Shown: piece after piece, positions 8,295-15,418 of the stretch
Numbering within the stretch: the first letter of the stretch is position 1
How the letters are laid out: each line of letters begins with the position of its first letter
From: an uncultured Acidaminococcus sp.
GTDB taxonomy: Bacteria; Bacillota_C; Negativicutes; Acidaminococcales; Acidaminococcaceae
DNA: 19,758 nucleotides
NCBI GenBank assembly: GCA_900314165.1
Contig: OMUE01000171.1
Span: forward strand, 1 to 19,758
Direction of reading: 5' to 3'
The notes under the pieces: generated by a model
The model's input: the letters and a program-made list of their open reading frames with translations, nothing else
Databases searched by the model: none
What the model was told of the DNA's origin: nothing
Program-made: the position numbers and the translations under genes

Positions 8295-9083
8295 ATGAAA
8301 TTTCCGGAACGAAAAGAAGGGGAGCAGGGGCTGACCATCACCAAAGACGGAGTGGAATACAAGCTCCCGGTCCACTGGAGTCTGACGGACAGCGGCAGCT
8401 ATACCTTCCGGAGCAAGCTCCAGTCCCGGGCTTTTGCCCATGGCAGTGATGCTGTGGGGGATGGGAAGATTGACGGACGGACCCTCCAGGTGGAGTTTTC
8501 CATGGAAGGGGCTACGGAAGAAGACCATGATGAAGTGCTGAACGAGGCCTACACCTTCTTTGGTCAGACGGACTATTCCCTAATGGCAGGCCGTCCGGAC
8601 CGGGTCTACCATGTGGCCTGTTTGTCGAAAATCAAGCACAAGTTCGAGAACGGATTCAAGCAGAGAAGGAGCAACATCACTGTATCCCTTCTCCTGGCAG
8701 ATCCGTTCCGTTATGAAGCTCAGGAATCCAAGGTGGTCTTTACCTTTCCTCAGGCCACGGTGCAGGCAGAAATGGTGCTCCATAACCTGGGGAGTGTGGA
8801 TACACCGCTTACTTTCCGCTTTATTCCCCTGGACCGAATGACCAATCTGACCGTCTGGCACCAGGAAGCCAAAGAGAAGTTCACCCTGACGGATGCCCTG
8901 CTGGTGGCTCCCAAGACCTCCATCGTCAACGGCCGGGAAGGGACAGTCTGGCGGGACAAGGACAACAGCATCAATGCCTTTACGGGCACTTTTCTCCACG
9001 CTAAACCGGGAGCCAATCTCTTCCTCTATACAGGAGGAGCAGGCACAGTGGAGATTACCTATACCAACAGGTGGTTTGTATGA
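8295..9083 (+). CDS. Distal tail protein (Dit-like, siphovirus tail component)
   Basis: This 262-residue, beta-rich protein follows the tape measure, where the distal tail hub protein (SPP1 gp19.1/TP901-1 Dit family) is expected. Matching features are a short N-terminal beta region, RTLQVEFSMEG, a helix around EEDHDEVLNEAYTFFGQ, RVYHVACLSKIKHKF, and ITVSLLLADPFRYE. That last phrase ('v.l...dPf.y') is very typical of Dit proteins at the end of the N-terminal ring domain. The C-terminal half resembles a galectin-like beta domain. The ATG at 8295 with GCGAGGTG upstream is preferred over the in-frame ATG at 8250, which lies inside the tape measure gene. Confidence 0.85.
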   Translation: MKFPERKEGEQGLTITKDGVEYKLPVHWSLTDSGSYTFRSKLQSRAFAHGSDAVGDGKIDGRTLQVEFSMEGATEEDHDEVLNEAYTFFGQTDYSLMAGRPDRVYHVACLSKIKHKFENGFKQRRSNITVSLLLADPFRYEAQESKVVFTFPQATVQAEMVLHNLGSVDTPLTFRFIPLDRMTNLTVWHQEAKEKFTLTDALLVAPKTSIVNGREGTVWRDKDNSINAFTGTFLHAKPGANLFLYTGGAGTVEITYTNRWFV

Positions 9084-10324
9084 CGAATTTCATCTTTGGA
9101 CGGGGTCTGTTCGGTCGGTGGATCTTTGCCGGACCTGCTGGGGCCGGTGAAGGAAACAGCGACCGGGGGAAGATCCATGAGTACTATCCCGGCCAGTTTG
9201 TGGTCTATGCCTACAAAAAGGACGGGACCCGGACGGCCATTTTTGGAGGAGGCAGTGAGGCCAATGCCCTGAACGAAGTGACCTTTGAAATCACCAGCAC
9301 CGGCTGCGGCCAGTGCCAGCTGACCTTTTACCGGCAACCTTCGAACACACAAATGGACTACATGCAGCGCATCGACATCCACCTGTACGGAGACCGGAAA
9401 CCCTGGTACAGCGGATACATCATCAGCCGGCCCATTGAAGGAACCACGGACACCAAGTTCGTGTACAAAGGCTATGGCTTCTACAACCGACTGGAGAACG
9501 TGATGCTCTGGAAAACCTATGAGAATACGGACGTGGGAGATATCGTCCGGGATATTGCCCGCCAGGTGGAACGGCAGACCCTCCAGGTGGTCTACAACGA
9601 CAGCAAGATCCAGAGCGTGGGCTACAGTCCCACCAAGCTGGTCTTTGACGGGGTGACGGTGAAAGAAGCCCTGAATACCCTGGCGGATTTCGCCGTTGAC
9701 TACGTGTACGGGGTGGACGAGTACCGGTGTCTGTATTTCAGGAGACGGGAAACTTCTGTCAACGAACAGGCCCGTCTGACCGTGGGAAAACATATTACTT
9801 CCTATACTCCCTCCTGGGATGTGTCCAAGCTGGTGAACTGGGCCCGGATCAAGGGCGGCAGCGTGGACGACCAGGGCGAGCAGTGGCTGTGCATTGTGGA
9901 AGACAAGGCAAGCCAGAACAGCTACGGGGTCCACCAGGCCGTCTGGAACCTGCCGGAAGCCTATGATGTCGCCGATGCCAAAAGGTGGGGGGAGAACCAG
10001 ATCAGCCAGTACAAGGCTCCTGTGAAATCCGCCAAGATCAGCGGGGTCCGGCTGGAGTACCCTTACCCGGACGGGACCTTCAACGTCCGCCACATGTCCA
10101 CGGACGGGCTGGCAGAAATCCGAAGGCTGGATGGGAACGCCGATACCTATCCCATCAAGAAGATCAAATACACCCTCTCCGGGGAAAACGGCATCAAGAC
10201 CGAAATGGAGCTGGGCGAGCCCCAGTTTTCCGTGGACCGGTACCTGTCGGAAATCGAACGGCGGTCCAAGGATATCGAGCAGTCCCAGTCTTCGGCCCTG
10301 AAACAATGGAAAGGAGGAAGCTGA
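9080..10324 (+). CDS. Tail hub / tail-associated protein (gp27/Tal-like)
   Basis: This 414-residue protein occupies the baseplate hub position. It contains the hub-typical progression of a beta domain (FIFGRGLFGRW; FVVYAYKKDGTRTAIF), an IDIHLYGDRKPWYSGYIIS strand pair, a helical VGDIVRDIARQVE segment, and SYTPSWDVSKLVNWARIKGG, with coiled ends at SVDRYLSEIERRSKDIEQ. The family forms the trimeric plug below Dit that contacts the tape measure end. It starts in an ATGA overlap with the Dit stop. Cys76 and Cys79 form a CGQC pair in a region where related proteins usually have one Cys; this may be relevant to the Cys-rich system downstream or may be chance. No peptidase domain is evident. Confidence 0.8.
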   Translation: MTNFIFGRGLFGRWIFAGPAGAGEGNSDRGKIHEYYPGQFVVYAYKKDGTRTAIFGGGSEANALNEVTFEITSTGCGQCQLTFYRQPSNTQMDYMQRIDIHLYGDRKPWYSGYIISRPIEGTTDTKFVYKGYGFYNRLENVMLWKTYENTDVGDIVRDIARQVERQTLQVVYNDSKIQSVGYSPTKLVFDGVTVKEALNTLADFAVDYVYGVDEYRCLYFRRRETSVNEQARLTVGKHITSYTPSWDVSKLVNWARIKGGSVDDQGEQWLCIVEDKASQNSYGVHQAVWNLPEAYDVADAKRWGENQISQYKAPVKSAKISGVRLEYPYPDGTFNVRHMSTDGLAEIRRLDGNADTYPIKKIKYTLSGENGIKTEMELGEPQFSVDRYLSEIERRSKDIEQSQSSALKQWKGGS

Positions 10325-10959
10325 TGGCCATCCATGATTATCGATTCAATCCCTTTGAAAATACCTTTGACATTAAAAAGATTTTTGACGAAATCCACGT
10401 GATTCCCAGCAACAGCCCCTATACCATCCGGCTGGCGGAAGTGCCCCAGAAGACATCTCCCACCACGTTGCAGGTAAAGTTCCAGAATGGAACCCTCCTG
10501 ACGGAAGTATCGGAAGAACCGGCCAAGGGGCAGTATTGGCCGGATTACCTTACAACGGAACATGGTATCGAGGGGTGGAACACGGGAACCCTGAAATTCT
10601 CTGCAGCAGATGCGGGGAAGACCGTCCGTGTTACCTATAACGGGATGGGGACACTGACGGACGACCGGCTGATCGACCAGGTGGAGATCTCTGTGACTTC
10701 CAGCACCCAGCCGGACCGGGAAGCCATTGTGTCGGGGGTGGAGTCCTGGGACAATACCACCACTTCTGGGCCGGCCCGCCATGCCTTTGAGACAAGCCGG
10801 GGGCGGCTGAAGACCCACCGGGGGATCCCGGCCGGGACCTACTCCCTGCGGCGGATCCTCCAGGAACTGGTGAACCGGTCCCATACCCAGGAGTACACTC
10901 GGGAAATCATTTATTCCAACTGCAACTGCGACTGCACCGACGATTCGGGAGGAGGCTAA
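10324..10959 (+). CDS. Tail-tip/baseplate protein with C-terminal NCNCDC tag
   Basis: This 211-residue protein overlaps the hub stop by one base (ATGA), so it is translationally coupled to virion genes. It is beta-rich, with a GTLKFSAADAGKTVRVTYNGMG element (about 88-109) seen in many Bacillota tail proteins. A helical stretch, LRRILQELVNRSH, lies near 174-186. The surprise is the end: Cys200, Cys202 and Cys204 in SNCNCDCTDDSGGG. The only Cys residues of the protein are in this tag, and nearly the same tag closes both Cys-ladder proteins at 14676 and 15046. I infer that this is the virion component that either becomes modified by the radical SAM enzymes or docks the modified proteins. Structural role likely; precise role unknown. 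Confidence 0.75.
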   Translation: MAIHDYRFNPFENTFDIKKIFDEIHVIPSNSPYTIRLAEVPQKTSPTTLQVKFQNGTLLTEVSEEPAKGQYWPDYLTTEHGIEGWNTGTLKFSAADAGKTVRVTYNGMGTLTDDRLIDQVEISVTSSTQPDREAIVSGVESWDNTTTSGPARHAFETSRGRLKTHRGIPAGTYSLRRILQELVNRSHTQEYTREIIYSNCNCDCTDDSGGG

Positions 10960-10960
10960 G

Positions 10961-11296
10961 ATGCTGGTCATTGACGAAAACAAGAACATCCAGGTGTCCC
11001 AATACGATACCTTTTCCATCCGGTTCCGGTTTGCCAATTACAAGCTGACCAACGCGGACAAAGTGGTCTTTGCCATTAAGAAGACCACCAACTCCTCCGA
11101 AGTGGTGTACACGGATACCTTCTACAATCCCAACAACAACTTCGTGGATGTGGTGGTACCTAAGGGTGCGCTGGATTCTTTGGAGCCCGGGGCGTACATC
11201 TACGACCTGGCGATCATGAACAGTGAGACGGAACGGATCCTCACCTGTTTCTTTACCAAATCTTTCATCATCAAGGGGGTGGCCCACAATGTCTGA
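10961..11296 (+). CDS. Small baseplate/tail-fibre-adaptor-like protein (BppU N-terminal-like)
   Basis: This 111-residue protein reads as a single beta-sandwich: ENKNIQVSQYDTFSIRFRF, then KVVFAIKKTTNS, FVDVVVPKGALDSLEPGAYIYDLAIMN, and an ending with ILTCFFTKSFIIKGVAHNV. The pattern 'Q-GDt...i.f.f......l.....v.F.ik.......v.......G.Y.Ydi.l' is typical of upper-baseplate or fibre-adaptor Ig-like domains. A GGGAGGAGG ribosome site and a 1-nt gap couple it to the preceding gene. Its last 8 nt overlap the tail fibre gene. It probably links fibres to the tail tip, but the family assignment is by pattern only. Confidence 0.65.
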   Translation: MLVIDENKNIQVSQYDTFSIRFRFANYKLTNADKVVFAIKKTTNSSEVVYTDTFYNPNNNFVDVVVPKGALDSLEPGAYIYDLAIMNSETERILTCFFTKSFIIKGVAHNV

Positions 11297-13583
11297 TGCG
11301 GCCAATGTGGAAGTGACGCTCACCGTCCAGAACAACACGGAAGTGGAACTGGGGGATGTGGCGGATACCTATGCCGCCGATCAAGCCCGGGAGTACAGGA
11401 ATAAGGCCGGGGAATATGCAGAAAGCGCCCTCAACAGCCAGAACATGGCAGAAGCCTGGGCGGAAAGCGACAGCCCTCCCGCAGGGGAAGGAACCCGGTC
11501 CAGTAAGACTTGGAGTGATGTATCCCGGCAGTGGGCGGAGAGCTCCACGGAGCCGGATGGTGTCAAGGATGCCAAAAGTTCTAAAAGCTGGGCAGGCCTG
11601 GCACAGGGGTACGCGAATACAGCTAGTACCAAAGCCAACGAAGCGGCGGCTAGTGCCAATACGGCCAGCCTCCAGGCATCGGCAGCGGCTTCCAGTGCCC
11701 AAACTGCGACAGCAAAGGCCAACGCGGCGGCCACCAGTGCCAGCAATGCAGCGGTGAGCGCCAATACTGCCAGTACCAAGGCCACGGCGGCTTCCGCCAG
11801 TGCATCCCAGGCCGCCAGCAGTGCTGCAAGTGCTGCGGCTAGTGCGAAAACGGCTGGGGATAAAGCAACCGCGGCATCCTCCAGTGCGACAGCAGCTGCG
11901 GTGAGTGCTTCCAATGCGGCTTCTAGTGCCAATACGGCAACGACCCAGGCAGGCCTGGCCGGTAATAGTGCTACCAGTGCAGCAAGCAGTGCCACAGCGG
12001 CTGCAGCCAGTGCCAAGACGGCCAGCACAAAGGCAAGCGAAGCATCAACCAGTGCCACCAATGCAGCGGCAAGCGCCAAAGCGGCTGCCGATAAGTACAC
12101 GGCTCTGGTAAACAATGACCTGCCCAAGAAGGCCAACCTGGCCGGGGCAGATTTCACGGGGAAGATCACTTTCCCTACGGCTGCCGCAGGGACCAACACC
12201 ACCCAGGGGGCTACCACGGCTTTCGTCATGGCGGCCATTACCTCTCTGGTCAATGGTTCCCCCGAAACATTGGATACACTCCAGGAACTGGCCAAGGCCC
12301 TGGGGAATGATCCGAACTTTGCCACCACCATCACCAATCTCATCGGAACTAAGCTGGACAAGACGGGGACGGCGGTGAAAGCCACGGCAGATGCGGCCGG
12401 GAACAATATCCAGAACACCTATGCCACCAAGACGGAAATGACCAAGGCGGCCAGCGATGCTCAGAGCGGAGCTTTGAGCAATCAGGTGCAGGCCGACTGG
12501 AATGTGACGGATGCCGGCAGCAAGGCCTATGTGAAGAACAAGCCTGCAATCTATCCGAAAGCGGCCAAACTGGAAAGCGAAGCGGCAGTGGATACGCCAA
12601 CCGATGTGGTTTATTCCAAAATGGGTGCCTCTGACCGGTTCCGCATTCGGGTAGGCGGGGCTTCCAATGCCGGATGGGTTGAATTGGCTACTGGAGATGA
12701 TTCTACAGAGCCAATCTATGTCCGCCAGTATTCCTGCTCCGGATCTGGAACAGGGACGGATGCTTACTTCAAGACCTTAGCGAGAGAAGCGGTTCTGCTG
12801 GATGGCTCGGGGAATACTTCTTTTCCTGGCACCGTCATAGCTCCCAATTTCACGGGCCTTGTCACAAAGGCTACGGCGGATGCGGCAGGGAATAACATCC
12901 AGACAACCTATGCCAAAAAGACAGAAATTCCCACAGTCCCCACCAACCTCAGCGCTTTTACTGACAACGTGGGATATGCCAAAGCAGCAGACCTGGCCAC
13001 AGTGGCCACCAGCGGGAAATATACGGATCTGCTGAACCAGCCCACTATCCCTTCCAAAACGTCCCAGCTGACCAATGACAGCCGGTATGTTTCTACGGAT
13101 GCCAGCGGGAATGTGACATTGACGGGTACCCTCACCGCCGCCAAAGTCTACAACGCGGTCTATAACGACTACGCCGAATTCTTTCCTCGGGGCGGAGATA
13201 CCCAGCGGGGAGACATCATTGCCCTGGACGAAAATTCCAGCAAGGAACAATACGTCAAAGCCACCGCCAGCAGCTCCTGTGTGGTGGGCGTCCATACGGA
13301 AGATTTTGCTTTCATCATTGGCGGCAGGACCCTTTCTCCAGGGGATGACATTCTGAAAGTGAATCTGCCCACGTATATTCCCGTAGCCCTGGCCGGCCGT
13401 GTCCCGGTCCGGATGTATGGGAAAGCCAGAAAGGGCGGATGGGTGATCCCTTCTGACATGCCGGGAGTGGGGCGAATGGCTCTTCCGGGAGAAAGTCTCA
13501 TCCAGGCAGTGGGACAGATCGTGAAGGACGATACCGCAGAAAATGTGCGGCTGGTGAAAATCATGGTAAGGAGTGGAAGATGA
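11289..13583 (+). CDS. Long side tail fibre protein (Stf-like)
   Basis: This 764-residue protein has a fibre architecture. An N-terminal attachment region includes AEAWAESDSPPAGEGTRSSK and SRQWAESS repeats typical of Stf-like fibres. An Ala/Ser/Thr-rich coiled-coil shaft spans about 107-270. Then come LAGADFTGKITFPTAAAGTN and LVNGSPETLDTLQELAKALG, common in phage tail fibre repeats. The element ATADAAGNNIQ is repeated near 368-378 and 529-539. The C-terminal part (about 620-764) starts YNDYAEFFPRGGDTQRGDII and includes CVVGVHTEDFAFIIGG. It resembles the C-terminal chaperone-like or Peptidase_G2-like modules on appendage proteins, but this is uncertain. The ATG at 11289 overlaps the upstream gene. 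The protein probably binds the host receptor. Confidence 0.88.
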   Translation: MSDAANVEVTLTVQNNTEVELGDVADTYAADQAREYRNKAGEYAESALNSQNMAEAWAESDSPPAGEGTRSSKTWSDVSRQWAESSTEPDGVKDAKSSKSWAGLAQGYANTASTKANEAAASANTASLQASAAASSAQTATAKANAAATSASNAAVSANTASTKATAASASASQAASSAASAAASAKTAGDKATAASSSATAAAVSASNAASSANTATTQAGLAGNSATSAASSATAAAASAKTASTKASEASTSATNAAASAKAAADKYTALVNNDLPKKANLAGADFTGKITFPTAAAGTNTTQGATTAFVMAAITSLVNGSPETLDTLQELAKALGNDPNFATTITNLIGTKLDKTGTAVKATADAAGNNIQNTYATKTEMTKAASDAQSGALSNQVQADWNVTDAGSKAYVKNKPAIYPKAAKLESEAAVDTPTDVVYSKMGASDRFRIRVGGASNAGWVELATGDDSTEPIYVRQYSCSGSGTGTDAYFKTLAREAVLLDGSGNTSFPGTVIAPNFTGLVTKATADAAGNNIQTTYAKKTEIPTVPTNLSAFTDNVGYAKAADLATVATSGKYTDLLNQPTIPSKTSQLTNDSRYVSTDASGNVTLTGTLTAAKVYNAVYNDYAEFFPRGGDTQRGDIIALDENSSKEQYVKATASSSCVVGVHTEDFAFIIGGRTLSPGDDILKVNLPTYIPVALAGRVPVRMYGKARKGGWVIPSDMPGVGRMALPGESLIQAVGQIVKDDTAENVRLVKIMVRSGR
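11610..12100 (+). repeat. Degenerate Ala/Ser/Thr-rich repeats encoding the fibre shaft
   Basis: Codons for A, S, T, N and K recur in units resembling SAxTAxxxA, with DNA words such as GCCAGTGC and GCGGCTAGTGCCAA appearing many times. They correspond to residues of about 107-270 of the tail fibre, a likely trimeric coiled-coil shaft. Such repeats can change copy number by recombination. Confidence 0.8.
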
Positions 13584-14701
13584 AATATCTCAGAAGAAAC
13601 ATTAACACCATATTCCTCATGCTGGGGAATTCCTGCAATATGAACTGCGCCTACTGCCTGCAGCATCCTCTGGTACATAAGCCCCTGACCCGTGAGGTGA
13701 ATCCCGAAATCTACGACTTCCTGGAAGAAGTGGCCAAAGAGAACACCCGGCCTCTCCACCTGCAGTTCTACGGCGGGGAGCCATTGCTGTACTTTAAGAC
13801 CATCCAGGAAGTGGTGGCAGAGCTCCAAAAGAGAAAACTCAATATGACCTTTGGCATCATCACCAATGGCAGGGCGCTGACGGACGAAATGGTCCGTTTT
13901 TTTCATGCCCATCATTTCTCCGTCACCATCTCCTGGGACGGACCTCATGTGATGGAGACTCGGGGATACGATCTGTTTTCCGTGCCGGAAACCCGGGAAC
14001 GGATCCTGGCCCTGGAACATCTCTGTCTTTCTGCGGTCCTTTCCGCCAAAGCCTATCCCCGGGAAGTGCTCCAGGCTTTCCAGCAGATTTCGGAGGAGTA
14101 CGCGGCCATTCACGGATACCAGATTGCGGTAAACCTGGACGAAATCATGGATACGGGCCTTCCGAAGAAGAAACTGTTGGAAATAGACTGGGGCCGGGTG
14201 GAACGGGAAATGACGGCCATGACTCTTCAGTTCCTGGACGGCTTCGGGAAACGGATCCCTCCGGACCGTTACACGGAAGAAGCCTATATCCGTCAGCTGT
14301 TCCATGAGTTGAAGGAGTTCTATCTGACAGGAAAAGGTAAGTGGGACCGGTACACGGCCCCCTGCGGGAACGGGCTCACAGTACTGAACCTGGATCTGGA
14401 GGGCAATCTGTATCCCTGCCACAATACCTCCCGGAAGGCGGGGACCATCCATGACGGGTATTTTGCGTATTTGCAGAAAATCCTTGCCGGTGATCACACC
14501 CACGAACACCGGAAAGAGTGTCTTTCCTGTACGGCTCTGGCCTTCTGTCAGGGAGGCTGCAAACTGGTGGGAGACAAGGCCCGGAAGGAATCCTACTGCC
14601 GGCTCAAGCGTGCCGTCTTTACGCCGGTCCTCATGGCCGTCCAGCAATATGGACAGAAACTATTGGAGAACAACTATGGCGAAGAACGGGACGATCACTA
14701 A
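13580..14701 (+). CDS. Radical SAM/SPASM enzyme 1, probable Cys-peptide maturase
   Basis: This 373-residue enzyme carries the radical SAM CxxxCxxC site (Cys19, Cys23, Cys26 in CNMNCAYC), which binds the [4Fe-4S] cluster that cleaves S-adenosylmethionine, and GGEP at 65-68. A complete SPASM domain follows: Cys262-x12-G-x4-Cys280, then Cys314-x2-Cys317-x5-Cys323-x3-Cys327, and Cys340, enough for two auxiliary clusters. SPASM proteins mostly modify ribosomal peptides (sactipeptide and ranthipeptide thioethers, and others) or mature sulfatases. It starts in an ATGA overlap with the tail fibre gene, and its last 26 nt overlap the first Cys-ladder gene, so it is co-expressed with both. No RiPP recognition domain is obvious at the N-terminus. 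Substrate assignment to the neighbouring Cys-rich proteins is inferred from context. Confidence 0.9.
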   Translation: MKYLRRNINTIFLMLGNSCNMNCAYCLQHPLVHKPLTREVNPEIYDFLEEVAKENTRPLHLQFYGGEPLLYFKTIQEVVAELQKRKLNMTFGIITNGRALTDEMVRFFHAHHFSVTISWDGPHVMETRGYDLFSVPETRERILALEHLCLSAVLSAKAYPREVLQAFQQISEEYAAIHGYQIAVNLDEIMDTGLPKKKLLEIDWGRVEREMTAMTLQFLDGFGKRIPPDRYTEEAYIRQLFHELKEFYLTGKGKWDRYTAPCGNGLTVLNLDLEGNLYPCHNTSRKAGTIHDGYFAYLQKILAGDHTHEHRKECLSCTALAFCQGGCKLVGDKARKESYCRLKRAVFTPVLMAVQQYGQKLLENNYGEERDDH

Positions 14702-15044
14702 AACGACATTCACGGACAGGTCAACGCTTACCGGGACCAGCGAACTGAAAGTCAAGGCCATCCATGTGAGTGAACTCCAGGCAGCCCTTACGGCTTTGAA
14801 TACATATGCCGCCAACGTGGATAACTGCGGAAACTGCACCTTCTGTCAGACGTGCCAGAAATGCCAGACATGTCAGGGGTGCCAGAGCAAGTCGTGCCAA
14901 AGCAGGTCCTGTCAGAGCTGCCAGAGCATCAGCCAGTGCACCAGCATAGACTGCACCTGCCAGACAAGGAGTCAGTGCGTCAGCAACTGCAGCAATTGCA
15001 ATTGTGATTGTAATTGCTCGGATGATTCCGGGGGAGGGCCATAA
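14676..15044 (+). CDS. Cys-ladder protein 1, probable radical SAM substrate
   Basis: This 122-residue protein has a Cys-free front (1-50) and a Cys-rich rear with 19 Cys. Cys51, 54, 57, 60, 63, 66 and 69 are strictly every third residue, mostly as C-Q-x. Then come less regular CQSKSC, CQSRSC and CQSC elements, then CNCDCNCSDDSGGGP at the end. The front includes KVKAIHVSELQAALTAL (25-41), which aligns with the same region of the next gene and is a good candidate for enzyme recognition. GGAG at 14664-14667 supports the ATG at 14676, which lies inside the end of the radical SAM gene. The layout (leader, then repetitive Cys core, beside a SPASM enzyme) is that of a RiPP precursor. Metal storage or binding is the main alternative. 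No similar characterised protein comes to mind. Confidence 0.85.
   Translation: MAKNGTITKTTFTDRSTLTGTSELKVKAIHVSELQAALTALNTYAANVDNCGNCTFCQTCQKCQTCQGCQSKSCQSRSCQSCQSISQCTSIDCTCQTRSQCVSNCSNCNCDCNCSDDSGGGP
14826..14885 (+). repeat. C-x-x / CQx codon repeat in Cys-ladder protein 1
   Basis: A 9-nt-like rhythm of TGC/TGT followed by two codons encodes seven Cys in strict period three (residues 51-69), five of them followed by Gln (57, 60, 63, 66 and 69). The DNA shows recurring words such as TGCCAG and TGTCAG, suggesting growth by local duplication. Confidence 0.75.
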
Positions 15045-15045
15045 G

Positions 15046-15405
15046 ATGGCAAACAAGAATGATATTGTGCTGAAAAAGGATCTGACAGATATACAGTCGG
15101 GACTGGAGACCCTTGCCACGAAGACGAAAATCACCATCGACCTGTCCTCGATGAACTACGACAAGGTAAAGCACATCAACGTGACGGCCCTCGAAACAGC
15201 GGTCAACAAGCTCGAGGAGGGCTTCTCGGGAAACTGCTGTCAGGCCAACTGCTGTCAGACCTGCCAGGGATGCCAGAGCTGCCAGGGATGCCAAACCTGT
15301 CAGGGGTGCCAGAAGTGTCAGACCTGTCAGACCTGCCAGGGATGCCAAAAGTGCCAGTACTATATGACGTTTAACTGCAATTGTGACTGCAGTGATGATA
15401 GCTAA
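15046..15405 (+). CDS. Cys-ladder protein 2, probable radical SAM substrate
   Basis: This 119-residue protein is a paralogue of the preceding one. The Cys-free front (1-63) contains KVKHINVTALETAVNKL (40-56), identical to protein 1 at 8 of 17 positions. The rear holds 18 Cys: CC pairs at 64-65 and 69-70, then an unbroken C-Q-x run with Cys at every third position from 70 to 103 (12 Cys), with x being T, G, S or K. It closes with YYMTFNCNCDCSDDS. It starts 1 nt after the previous stop behind a GGGGGAGG site, so the pair should be translated together. I infer a post-translationally crosslinked or metal-binding rod. The (CQx)n run is longer and more regular than in protein 1, while the GGG tail after DDS is missing. 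Confidence 0.87.
   Translation: MANKNDIVLKKDLTDIQSGLETLATKTKITIDLSSMNYDKVKHINVTALETAVNKLEEGFSGNCCQANCCQTCQGCQSCQGCQTCQGCQKCQTCQTCQGCQKCQYYMTFNCNCDCSDDS
15253..15357 (+). repeat. In-frame tandem (C-Q-x)n repeat with a 24-nt exact duplication
   Basis: The stretch encodes residues 70-104 as repeated C-Q-x. A 24-nt word beginning CTGTCAGACCTGCC occurs identically at 15252-15275 and 15324-15347, 72 nt apart (24 codons, eight triplets of residues). Copy-number change in steps of 9 nt would keep the frame. Confidence 0.85.
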
Positions 15406-15418
15406 GGAGGATGTATTC

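Noticed and set aside
9059..10306. Minus-strand open frame of about 415 codons across the tail hub gene
   Set aside because: Shadow of the hub gene; His/Val/Gly-rich with no recognisable domain and no start signal.
13169..14647. Minus-strand open frame of about 490 codons opposite radical SAM enzyme 1
   Set aside because: The + strand carries complete radical SAM and SPASM motifs in the right order; the minus frame has none and lacks a ribosome site.
15240..15360. Possible CRISPR-like or minisatellite array
   Set aside because: Repeat units are 9-nt multiples fully inside an open frame with no spacers; they are codon repeats for C-Q-x.
14676..15405. Cys-rich proteins as ferredoxin or plain metallothionein
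   Set aside because: Not fully excluded, but the strict C-Q-x period, the long Cys-free leader and the adjacent SPASM enzymes fit a modified peptide better than either family.
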